Position numbers and translations under genes: made by a program. A DNA stretch of 8,995 nucleotides from an uncultured Oscillospiraceae bacterium (GTDB lineage: Bacteria > Bacillota > Clostridia > Oscillospirales > Acutalibacteraceae). Numbering within the stretch: position 1 is the first letter of the stretch; each line of letters begins with the position of its first letter. Where the stretch lies: NCBI GenBank assembly GCA_905200265.1, contig CAJKJS010000042.1, positions 1-8,995 on the forward strand, in the 5' to 3' direction. Below, piece after piece: positions 1 to 5,690 of the stretch. The notes beneath the pieces are model-generated. The model did no database searches, had not been told where the DNA came from, and saw only the letters and a program-made list of their open reading frames with translations.

Positions 1-899
1 TGACTTTTTTCAAATAGGGTGGTGGCAACAGTCTGAATCTGTTCGATGGACAGTCGGGCAGGATCAACTGCATCCGTGCCGAGAATTTCGGAAAATCCTT
101 TCATAATTCGATAGGCGGCCCGGGCATGGCCATTTTCCATATCGATAGGATCGGCCTCTTGGGCGAATTCTTTTAGAAGGTTTCTTTCCCTAGAATAGAT
201 TAGTTCAACCAGCTTGGCCCGGTATTCCAGTTCCTCGGATGACATTTCTTTGCCGGATTGGATATCTCTGGCATGCTGGGCTTCGTGCTTTAGAAGGGAA
301 ACGCGAAAGCTCTCGCTTTGAAAGTCCCAGGAAGATTGGATGCAATGAATGGTACCGTCACGATCTGCCCATCCACCGGGGCCGATTTCCCCAAAGGATA
401 AATAATCGATCCAGCTTCGGGTGATAAAACCGTCTAAAAGCTTGACGGCATACGTCTGGATGCCATCGGGCAATTCCACTTCGTATGACACTGTTTTCGA
501 TGTTTGCCAACTATACGGGCCGTAATAACCGCCCGTCTGGCCTCCCAGAAAGTGCAGCCCATGGTACCGAAAAATCCGGGTCAGCTCTTTTTGTTCCAAA
601 TCACACAGATCGATGTTCGCATTGGGCATACCGCAAAGCGCTTTCAATCGGTTCTTTAGCTTGTCTGCCGCCTGTTTCTTATGGATGCAAAGATAAAAAA
701 CATCCCGATAATATTGCTGGTAGGCCCGTAATAGGGCATTGAGAGATGTGTCTATCGGGTACGTGATGTACTGTTCCTGCTCAAAAACCGCCATAAAACG
801 ATGATAGAGGTCTCTTTGCTGAGGAAACTGCCGGATATAGCGAATGGCACCGTGTAAATCACCTTTGACGATATAGCCATAATACATGCTTTTGTCCAT
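1..899 (-). CDS. Uncharacterised HExxH protein, C-terminus outside the window
   Basis: The reading frame is open from the ATG at 897-899 to the window edge: 299 codons plus two bases, with no stop, so the C-terminus is missing. GAGG (906-909) lies 6 nt before the ATG and supports this start over the in-frame Met5. No signal peptide or membrane segment is visible, so a cytoplasmic location is inferred. Residues 1-110 look helical and charged. Residues 160-200 are rich in Gly, Trp and Asp. HEAQH at 205-209 matches the zinc-binding HExxH motif. It is followed by an acidic helix, EELEYRAKLVEL (222-233), in which Glu226 could be the third, gluzincin-type ligand. I cannot name a family; a metallopeptidase-like or catalytically dead zincin role is inference only. 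A hand count of four 60-base lines gives about 47% GC, against about 54% for four lines of the M20 gene. It is a single gene with its own promoter at 1018-1046. Confidence 0.8.
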   Translation of the reverse strand, partial: MDKSMYYGYIVKGDLHGAIRYIRQFPQQRDLYHRFMAVFEQEQYITYPIDTSLNALLRAYQQYYRDVFYLCIHKKQAADKLKNRLKALCGMPNANIDLCDLEQKELTRIFRYHGLHFLGGQTGGYYGPYSWQTSKTVSYEVELPDGIQTYAVKLLDGFITRSWIDYLSFGEIGPGGWADRDGTIHCIQSSWDFQSESFRVSLLKHEAQHARDIQSGKEMSSEELEYRAKLVELIYSRERNLLKEFAQEADPIDMENGHARAAYRIMKGFSEILGTDAVDPARLSIEQIQTVATTLFEKS

Positions 900-989
900 G
901 TTTGTCCTCGCTTTACTTACCGACTGTTTGTTTTGCCGCTGTTGGCGGTTATCTGATGGAAAAGAGGAAGAGGCAAGTGATCGCTTTAT

Positions 990-1003
990 ATTCCCATGGG
1001 AAT
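990..1003. promoter_or_regulatory. Perfect 14-bp palindrome in leader, candidate operator
   Basis: ATTCCCATGGGAAT reads identically on both strands. It starts about 15 bp downstream of the -10 box of the minus-strand promoter, near +9 to +22 of the expected transcript and well before the start codon at 899. A repressor bound here would block transcription. A perfect palindrome of this length can arise by chance in 9 kb, so its position is the main support. Confidence 0.35.
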
Positions 1004-1017
1004 TCTGGCCCAGACAC

Positions 1018-1046
1018 AGTATAACAAATCATGATAACCGGCACAA
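1018..1046 (-). promoter_or_regulatory. Promoter of the HExxH protein gene
   Basis: On the minus strand there is TTGTGC (1041-1046), a 17-bp spacer, then TATACT (1018-1023). TG one base before the -10 makes it an extended -10 (TGTTATACT). The -35 is weak (3 of 6) but the extended -10 compensates. The start of transcription would be near 1011, giving a leader of about 110 nt. An inverted repeat CGGCA-N6-TGCCG (1039-1054) overlaps the -35. Confidence 0.6.
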
Positions 1047-1064
1047 GAATGCCGCTAGGGTAGC

Positions 1065-2453
1065 TTATGCCTTTTTCGTCTCGTTTTGATCGGCTTGCCG
1101 GTCAGCGGGCATACGGGCAAACTGTTTGCGTACCATAATAACCGATACCACAAATGCAATAAAATCGGCGCAGGGCCCGGCCACCAATATACCGAATATC
1201 CCCATCCACAGCGGTAAGAGGAGCAGCAGCGGAATCAGAAAGAAAATCTGCCGTGTCATCGCAAGGAAAAGTCCTTTGGGAGCCTGGCCGATGGCGGTGA
1301 AAAAGTTGGAAGAAAGCAGTTGCACGCCGTTTAGCAGCACCATAAATAGGAATGTGCGCATAAATAAAACGGCAAATTCCATATAGAGGGCATCGCCGCT
1401 GCCAAATAGCGACAAAATGAAAGCTGGACAGAATTGGAACAAACAAAATCCAATAGCTGATATAACCAGGTTCCACCCGATGGCCATTTTCAGTGCCTTT
1501 TTTACCCGAGTATACTGTCCGGCGCCGTAATTAAATCCGATAATGGGCTGTACGCCCTGAGAAATGCCAACGATGATCGATAGCAAGATGGCGTTGGTTT
1601 TCATCACAATGCCGCAGGCTGCCAGCGGAATGTCCGTGCCGTACACCGACGAGGCACCGTAATACGTTAAAGAATTATTCAGAACAATTTGTACCACTGT
1701 AATGGCCACTTGATTTAAGCTGCTACTGGAACCGGCATACAAGGTAGGTAAACACCCCTTCAGTGCCCCACGAAAGCACCCAGGGGTTAGCTGGATGGTG
1801 CGGAACCGGGGCAGATATAGCAGGGCTAGCAGGCACGATAGAATTTGCCCTAAAATAGTAGCGAGTGCGGCTCCAAACATGCCCCAACCGAAAGTGAAAA
1901 TAAAAATGGGGTCCAAAATGGTGTTAATTACAGCCCCTGTGACCATGCATACCATGGAATACGTGGGACGGCCGTCGGCACGGATCAGTGCGCTGATACC
2001 GTTGGTTACAATGAGAAACGGCATGCCCAGCATGGTCACCCCGGCGTATGTCTGGGCGTAGGGCAATACATCCGGTGTGCTGCCGAATAGTTGCAATAGC
2101 GGCGTGAGAAATAGTTCGCCTAAAATGAGGTATACCATTCCAAAAACCACCATTAGTACCACGCCATTTCCGGCAATACGGGCGGCATGCTCTTTTTCTC
2201 CTTGCCCCAGACTCAGGGAAAAGCGCGAAGCACTGCCAATTCCCAACAAGAGGGCAATGGCCAGGCAAATGGTGGAAAACGGGTAACTGACATTGGTAGC
2301 GGCGTTGCCCAAATATCCAATCCCCTGGCCAATAAAAATCTGATCCACAATGTTATAAAGAGACCCGACCAGAGTGGCGGTGATACTGGGAATCGCAAAT
2401 TTTAACAGTAATTTCGAAATCGGCTGGGTGCCCAAGGGATTTTTTTCACACAT
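1065..2453 (-). CDS. MATE family multidrug efflux transporter (MepA-like)
   Basis: An integral membrane exporter of about 462 residues, the usual MATE length, with roughly twelve hydrophobic segments in two homologous halves. MATE proteins expel cationic drugs, dyes and metabolites in exchange for Na+ or H+. Recognisable family features are the first-helix stretch YNIVDQIFIG, and the start of the second half with IIGFNYGAGQ followed by a basic helix. The frame opens at an ATG at 2462, but the AGGAGG at 2463-2468 touches that codon directly. The same site lies 9 nt before the ATG at 2451-2453 (MCEKNPLG), so I chose that start. It overlaps the end of the MarR gene by 8 bp, which implies one mRNA and coupled translation. 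The marR-MATE pairing resembles the mepR-mepA arrangement of Staphylococcus, so local drug-responsive control is likely. The substrate cannot be read from sequence. Confidence 0.93.
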   Translation of the reverse strand: MCEKNPLGTQPISKLLLKFAIPSITATLVGSLYNIVDQIFIGQGIGYLGNAATNVSYPFSTICLAIALLLGIGSASRFSLSLGQGEKEHAARIAGNGVVLMVVFGMVYLILGELFLTPLLQLFGSTPDVLPYAQTYAGVTMLGMPFLIVTNGISALIRADGRPTYSMVCMVTGAVINTILDPIFIFTFGWGMFGAALATILGQILSCLLALLYLPRFRTIQLTPGCFRGALKGCLPTLYAGSSSSLNQVAITVVQIVLNNSLTYYGASSVYGTDIPLAACGIVMKTNAILLSIIVGISQGVQPIIGFNYGAGQYTRVKKALKMAIGWNLVISAIGFCLFQFCPAFILSLFGSGDALYMEFAVLFMRTFLFMVLLNGVQLLSSNFFTAIGQAPKGLFLAMTRQIFFLIPLLLLLPLWMGIFGILVAGPCADFIAFVVSVIMVRKQFARMPADRQADQNETKKA

Positions 2454-2895
2454 CAAACTCATCCTCCTGTTTATGAATACCGCATAGTGCTGCCATCCGG
2501 AGCCCTGTTAGACGCAATGTAGAGGTCAGGGCGTCACGTTCGGCTTCCGGTAAAGCCTGAAGAAGCGCGTCCTCCGTTTCGCGGCATGCCTTTTCAATGG
2601 CGGGGGCTGCTTTTTCTGCTTTTTCGGTAGGGTACAGCCGGCAAGTCCGCCGGTCATGGTCGCAGGGCTGTCGGGTTAAAAAACCGCTGCGTTCCAACGT
2701 TGTGATGGTACGGGTTACGTTGCTGGGGTGAATATATAAACTCTCCAGCAGCGCTTCCTGGGTGATACCCGGTGTGCGGCAAATTTTTATGATATACATG
2801 TGTTGGCTGCTGCTAAGTCCCAAAGGGGCCAGTTTTTCATCCAGATAGGCTTTGGCGTACCGATCCGAAACAGACAGCCATTTCAGCAGTTTCAT
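2446..2895 (-). CDS. MarR family transcriptional regulator
   Basis: A 149-residue winged helix-turn-helix regulator of normal MarR length, expected to act as a dimer. Residues 1-30 and 95-140 form the helical dimerisation parts. Residues 43-70 hold the helix-turn-helix, with a recognition helix around PSNVTRTITTLER (57-69). The wing follows with the family's typical acidic-arginine signature DHDRR (79-83). Cys78 and Cys85 flank that wing and Cys104 and Cys138 lie further on; whether they sense oxidants is unknown. The start ATG at 2893-2895 has AGGA 9 nt upstream; a nearby ATGATG is out of frame. It is the first gene of the operon with the MATE exporter and most likely represses both genes, releasing DNA on binding a drug-like ligand. 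The likely binding site is the palindrome at 2924-2939. Confidence 0.93.
   Translation of the reverse strand: MKLLKWLSVSDRYAKAYLDEKLAPLGLSSSQHMYIIKICRTPGITQEALLESLYIHPSNVTRTITTLERSGFLTRQPCDHDRRTCRLYPTEKAEKAAPAIEKACRETEDALLQALPEAERDALTSTLRLTGLRMAALCGIHKQEDEFDV
2463..2468 (-). promoter_or_regulatory. Ribosome binding site that decides the MATE start
   Basis: AGGAGG on the minus strand lies inside the last codons of the MarR gene. It abuts the upstream ATG at 2460-2462 with no spacing but sits 9 nt from the ATG at 2451-2453, favouring the latter. Confidence 0.7.
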
Positions 2896-2923
2896 TAAAC
2901 ATCATCCTTTCACTTACCGTTAA

Positions 2924-2939
2924 TTGCGTGCGCATGCAA
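2924..2939. promoter_or_regulatory. Near-perfect 16-bp palindrome, candidate MarR operator
   Basis: TTGCGTGCGCATGCAA is symmetric except for one base pair (fifth base G against twelfth T). It lies 29 bp upstream of the MarR start codon, between that gene and the feo terminator, as expected for an autoregulatory MarR site. MarR-type proteins typically bind palindromes of this size. I cannot place a convincing -10/-35 pair here; a weak CGGACA with an AT-rich element about 17-18 bp downstream is possible. Confidence 0.5.
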
Positions 2940-2951
2940 ATAATTGTCCGG

Positions 2952-2988
2952 AAAGGAACCCCGCCGGTTATCCCGGAGGGGTTCCTTT
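2952..2988 (-). terminator. Rho-independent terminator of the feo operon
   Basis: An 11-bp perfect inverted repeat, AAAGGAACCCC (2952-2962) with GGGGTTCCTTT (2978-2988), encloses a 15-base loop. The loop itself contains CCGG-TTATC-CCGG. It begins 15 bp after the stop of the last feo operon gene. The T run in the minus direction is short (TTT followed by CC), so efficiency is uncertain. Confidence 0.75.
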
Positions 2989-3002
2989 ATGCCGGTAGGG
3001 AA

Positions 3003-3149
3003 TTATTGTTTGCACGAAGAGTGGTGAGGACAGCCGGAGCAGCATCCGCTGCAGTTTCCGCTGCACCCACCGCAGCTTTTACGGTGCCGGATGGCCCACC
3101 CGGCCCATAAAACGAGCAGCAGCACCAGTAGAATATCCAAAGAGCCCAT
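3003..3149 (-). CDS. FeoB-associated Cys-rich membrane protein
   Basis: A 48-residue protein with one hydrophobic helix at about residues 4-20 (SLDILLVLLLVLWAGWAI), a basic juxtamembrane RHRK, and a Cys/Gly/Ser tail. Seven cysteines lie at 26, 29, 33, 36, 37, 40 and 46, with His42-His43. This is the layout of the small FeoB-associated proteins found after feoB in many Bacillota. They are thought to assist Fe(II) transfer or FeoB assembly, but their role is not firmly established. The frame extends upstream to an ATG at 3224 inside feoB, but AGGAGG (3156-3161) is 6 nt before the ATG at 3147-3149, and the shorter start removes an unrelated extension. The start lies 14 bp after the feoB stop, so it belongs to the same operon, and the terminator follows 15 bp after its own stop. 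Metal binding by the Cys/His tail is inference. Confidence 0.88.
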   Translation of the reverse strand: MGSLDILLVLLLVLWAGWAIRHRKSCGGCSGNCSGCCSGCPHHSSCKQ

Positions 3150-3155
3150 ATGGCA

Positions 3156-3161
3156 CCTCCT
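3156..3161 (-). promoter_or_regulatory. Ribosome binding site deciding the Cys-rich protein start
   Basis: AGGAGG on the minus strand lies 6 nt before the ATG at 3147-3149, immediately after the feoB stop codon. It selects the 48-residue product over the longer 73-codon frame. Confidence 0.8.
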
Positions 3162-3163
3162 TT

Positions 3164-5170
3164 TTACATAAACAAACAACCGATCTGGTATACAAGACAC
3201 GCGCACACCCATGCTACCGTACATTGCATGACAACCACGCCAAAAGCTTTGGTGCGGGAATGCAGCTCATTTTTAATCGTGGCAATAGCCGCCACACACG
3301 GCGTATACAGCAGGGTAAAAATCAGGAAGCTGACAGCCGCCAGGGGGGTAAAGAGCCCCGTGAGCACATTGCCCAGTTCGGCGGTACCCGCCCCCGTGAG
3401 CACACTCAGGGTGCTGACTACCGCTTCTTTCGCGGTAAAACCACTAATTAGCGCGGTGCTCACCCGCCAATCGGAGAAGCCAAGGGGTACAAAAATGGGG
3501 GCAATCCACCGGCCAATCATGGCCAGCAGGCTGTCGGCGCTATCACTGACTACATTCAGCCGCGCGTCAAACGTTTGCAGGAACCAAATGATCACGGTAG
3601 CAAGGAAAATGACGGTAAAGGCCCGCTGCAAAAAGTCCCGTGCTTTTTCCCACATGAGCAACAGCACACTGCGAGGGCTTGGCAGGCGGTAGTTCGGCAG
3701 TTCCATGACAAACGGCATGGGTTTGCCGCGGAACGCCGTCTTTTTCATCAGCAGCGCCATCAAAATACCCACAAGGATACCCGTTACATACAACCCGATC
3801 ATCACCAGTGGCGCCTGGGCGGGGAAGAACGCCGCCGAAAACACCGCGTAAATCGGAATTTTAGCGGAACAGCTGATAAACGGCGTGAGCATAATGGTCA
3901 TGCGCCGGTCGCGTTCACTAGAGAGCGTACGGCTGGCCATAACGGCGGGCACTGTGCAGCCGAAACCGATCAGCATAGGCACAAAGCTGCGCCCGGATAG
4001 TCCGATTTTGCGCAGTAATTTGTCCATTACGAACGCCACCCGCGCCATGTATCCGGAATCTTCCAAAATGGACAGGAAGAAGAACAGCACCACAATAATC
4101 GGCAGAAAACTCAGCACGCTACCTACCCCGGCGAACACGCCGTCGATAATCAGGCTGTGCACCACCGGGTTAATGCCGTAATCCGTCAGCCATCCGTCGC
4201 ATACCGTGGTCAGCGCATCGATGCCATAGCTTAGCCAGTCGCTCAAAAAAGCGCCAATGACTTCGAAGGTTAAATAAAACACGGCCATTAAAATTAGCAA
4301 AAACAGAGGAATGGCCAGCACCCGGTGGGTTAGCACGCTGTCAATTTTCACACTGCGCCGGTGCTCCCGGCTTTCGTGACATTTAACCACCGCGTGACGT
4401 ACTACGTTTTCAATATACGTATAGCGCATATCCGCCAAAGCGGCGTTGCGGTCCATGCCGCAATCGTGCTCCATTTCCAAAATGCTGTGTTCCATCAGCT
4501 CCAGTTCGTTCTGGCTTAGGGACAGAGCATTTGTCAGTTTTTCGTCGCCTTCAATAATTTTCATGGCGGCAAATCGAGGGGAGATTTTCTGGGCCATGGC
4601 GTGGTCTTCCACCTGGTGAGAGATGGCATGTACACAGCGATGTACCGGCCCTTTGTAACAAAAGTCGGTTACTTTCGGGCAAGTGTGGTTTTTAGCGGTA
4701 CGCACCGCCGCTTCAATTAAATCATCCACCCCTTCGCCTTTGGCGGCGGAAATAGGGATGACCGGAATGCCCAATAGTTCGCTCATCACTTTTGTGTTGA
4801 TGGAACCGCCGTTATTGCGCACTTCGTCCATCATGTTTAGCGCCAGTACCATAGGAATATCCATATCAAGTAGCTGTAAGGTTAAGTACAGGTTCCGTTC
4901 AATATTGGTGGCGTCCACAATGTTGATGACCCCATCCGGGTGGGTATTGAGCAAAAAGTCCCGGGTCACAATTTCTTCGCTGGTATATGGCCGCAAGGAA
5001 TAAATCCCCGGCAGGTCGGCCACCCGGCAATTTTCTGCGTGGCGGATTTCGCCCACTTTCTGATCGACCGTCACCCCGGGGAAGTTACCCACATGCTGGT
5101 TCGAACCCGTCAGTTGGTTAAACAGCGTGGTTTTCCCGCAGTTCTGGTTGCCAATGAGCGCAAAGATCAT
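3164..5170 (-). CDS. feoB: Ferrous iron transport protein B (FeoB)
   Basis: A 668-residue Fe(II) importer of the cytoplasmic membrane with an N-terminal GTPase domain. G-motifs are clear: G1 GNQNCGKTT (7-15), G2 Thr34 in GNFPGVTVD, G3 DLPG (52-55), G4 NMMD (112-115), then a G5-like ISAAKGEG. A helical spacer follows to about residue 265, then the membrane domain with about eight or more hydrophobic segments. The conserved core element GFGCTVPAVMASRTL is present and matches the GxGCxVP signature of the permease. Length is slightly short of the E. coli protein (773) but normal for Bacillota. The start ATG overlaps the feoA stop as ATGA, indicating translational coupling. The gene is intact, with no frameshift. 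It takes up Fe(II), the available form under anaerobic conditions, which fits an anaerobic host. Confidence 0.98.
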   Translation of the reverse strand: MIFALIGNQNCGKTTLFNQLTGSNQHVGNFPGVTVDQKVGEIRHAENCRVADLPGIYSLRPYTSEEIVTRDFLLNTHPDGVINIVDATNIERNLYLTLQLLDMDIPMVLALNMMDEVRNNGGSINTKVMSELLGIPVIPISAAKGEGVDDLIEAAVRTAKNHTCPKVTDFCYKGPVHRCVHAISHQVEDHAMAQKISPRFAAMKIIEGDEKLTNALSLSQNELELMEHSILEMEHDCGMDRNAALADMRYTYIENVVRHAVVKCHESREHRRSVKIDSVLTHRVLAIPLFLLILMAVFYLTFEVIGAFLSDWLSYGIDALTTVCDGWLTDYGINPVVHSLIIDGVFAGVGSVLSFLPIIVVLFFFLSILEDSGYMARVAFVMDKLLRKIGLSGRSFVPMLIGFGCTVPAVMASRTLSSERDRRMTIMLTPFISCSAKIPIYAVFSAAFFPAQAPLVMIGLYVTGILVGILMALLMKKTAFRGKPMPFVMELPNYRLPSPRSVLLLMWEKARDFLQRAFTVIFLATVIIWFLQTFDARLNVVSDSADSLLAMIGRWIAPIFVPLGFSDWRVSTALISGFTAKEAVVSTLSVLTGAGTAELGNVLTGLFTPLAAVSFLIFTLLYTPCVAAIATIKNELHSRTKAFGVVVMQCTVAWVCACLVYQIGCLFM

Positions 5171-5409
5171 ACAGCGGGGCCTCCTTTTTGCTTTTCAATC
5201 GTAATCTTGGCCGCGTCTTCCCGCCGCAGGGTCAGTTCATATCCCCGCAGGCGAATTTCCATCGGGTCCCCCATGGGGGCCACTTTCTGCATGCTGACGA
5301 CAGTGCGGGGAATTAGTCCCATATCCAGTAGCCGGCAACGCAGCTCGCCTTCTCCGCCCACAGCGGTGATCACAGCCTCCTGCCCAATGGGCAGCTGGTC
5401 CAGTGTCAT
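5167..5409 (-). CDS. feoA: Ferrous iron transport protein A (FeoA)
   Basis: A small cytoplasmic SH3-like protein, 80 residues from the ATG at 5407-5409 (MTLDQLPIGQEAVI). It matches the family opening and the later conserved block RLLDMGLIPRTVV, with a basic C-terminus. FeoA is needed for full FeoB activity and probably contacts its GTPase or membrane domain. An in-frame GTG at 5445 would add twelve residues (MWPVGKERKRYA) unlike the family and is poorly spaced from any ribosome binding site, so I rejected it. The chosen start has AAAGGA (5421-5426) at a rather long 11-nt spacing. It is the first gene of the feo operon and overlaps feoB by 4 bp (ATGA). It is likely metal-regulated through the operator-like repeat at 5469-5484. 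Confidence 0.95.
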   Translation of the reverse strand: MTLDQLPIGQEAVITAVGGEGELRCRLLDMGLIPRTVVSMQKVAPMGDPMEIRLRGYELTLRREDAAKITIEKQKGGPAV

Positions 5410-5468
5410 GGCGTATCGCTTCCTTTCTTTTCCCACAGGCCACACCGCTCCGGGACTTCCGGACTGCG

Positions 5469-5484
5469 ATTAGCCTTCTCTAAT
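5469..5484. promoter_or_regulatory. TTAG-N6-CTAA inverted repeat, candidate metal-repressor site
   Basis: ATTAG and CTAAT arms of 5 bp are separated by 6 bp. The repeat begins 16 bp downstream of the feoA -10 box, around +9 to +24. The arms recall the TTAGG/CCTAA half-sites of DtxR-family iron or manganese repressors and do not fit the GATAAT-based Fur box. Aligned by eye to a DtxR-type 19-mer, about 13 positions agree. Assignment to a regulator is inference. Confidence 0.45.
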
Positions 5485-5499
5485 TCATGTACCGAAGTT

Positions 5500-5528
5500 A
5501 GTGTAGAATACTTTCCCTTAAAAGTCAA
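5500..5528 (-). promoter_or_regulatory. Promoter of the feo operon
   Basis: On the minus strand TTGACT (5523-5528, 5 of 6) is followed by a 17-bp spacer and TACACT (5500-5505, 4 of 6). Transcription would start near 5493, giving a leader of about 85 nt that contains the TTAG-N6-CTAA repeat and a small TCCGG-N5-CCGGA hairpin (5449-5463). Confidence 0.75.
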
Positions 5529-5615
5529 CCCAGGGTCCTGTTTCGGCCCCGACATCATGGGACAAATCGCACAGTTTTTGCCACCAGATTTTTTCGTGCG
5601 CAGTCATTAGGAGTG

Positions 5616-5624
5616 TGGTACAAT
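5616..5624 (+). promoter_or_regulatory. Probable extended -10 promoter of the M20 peptidase gene
   Basis: TGGTACAAT provides a TGN extended -10 with TACAAT at 5619-5624. No good -35 is seen 16-18 bp upstream. A second TACAAT at 5650-5655 also lacks a -35. The first is favoured because of the TG. The 281-bp gap to feoA (5410-5690) otherwise holds only the feo promoter and its operator-like repeat. Confidence 0.5.
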
Positions 5625-5690
5625 CGAAAAAAGGCACTTTTTGCCGGGATACAATAGAAACGAAAAGGATAACTGAAAGGAGAATATACT

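Noticed and set aside
3150..3692. Long plus-strand open frame (180 codons) opposite feoB
   Set aside because: It lies wholly antisense to the well-supported feoB 3' part, has no ribosome binding site of note and no recognisable protein features.
5650..5655. Second TACAAT as an alternative -10 for the M20 gene
   Set aside because: No -35 or TG extension accompanies it; the TGGTACAAT at 5616-5624 is better.
5410..5690. Riboswitch or small RNA between feoA and the M20 gene
   Set aside because: Only short hairpins are visible and no known riboswitch core is recognisable; the promoters and operator-like repeat explain the spacing.
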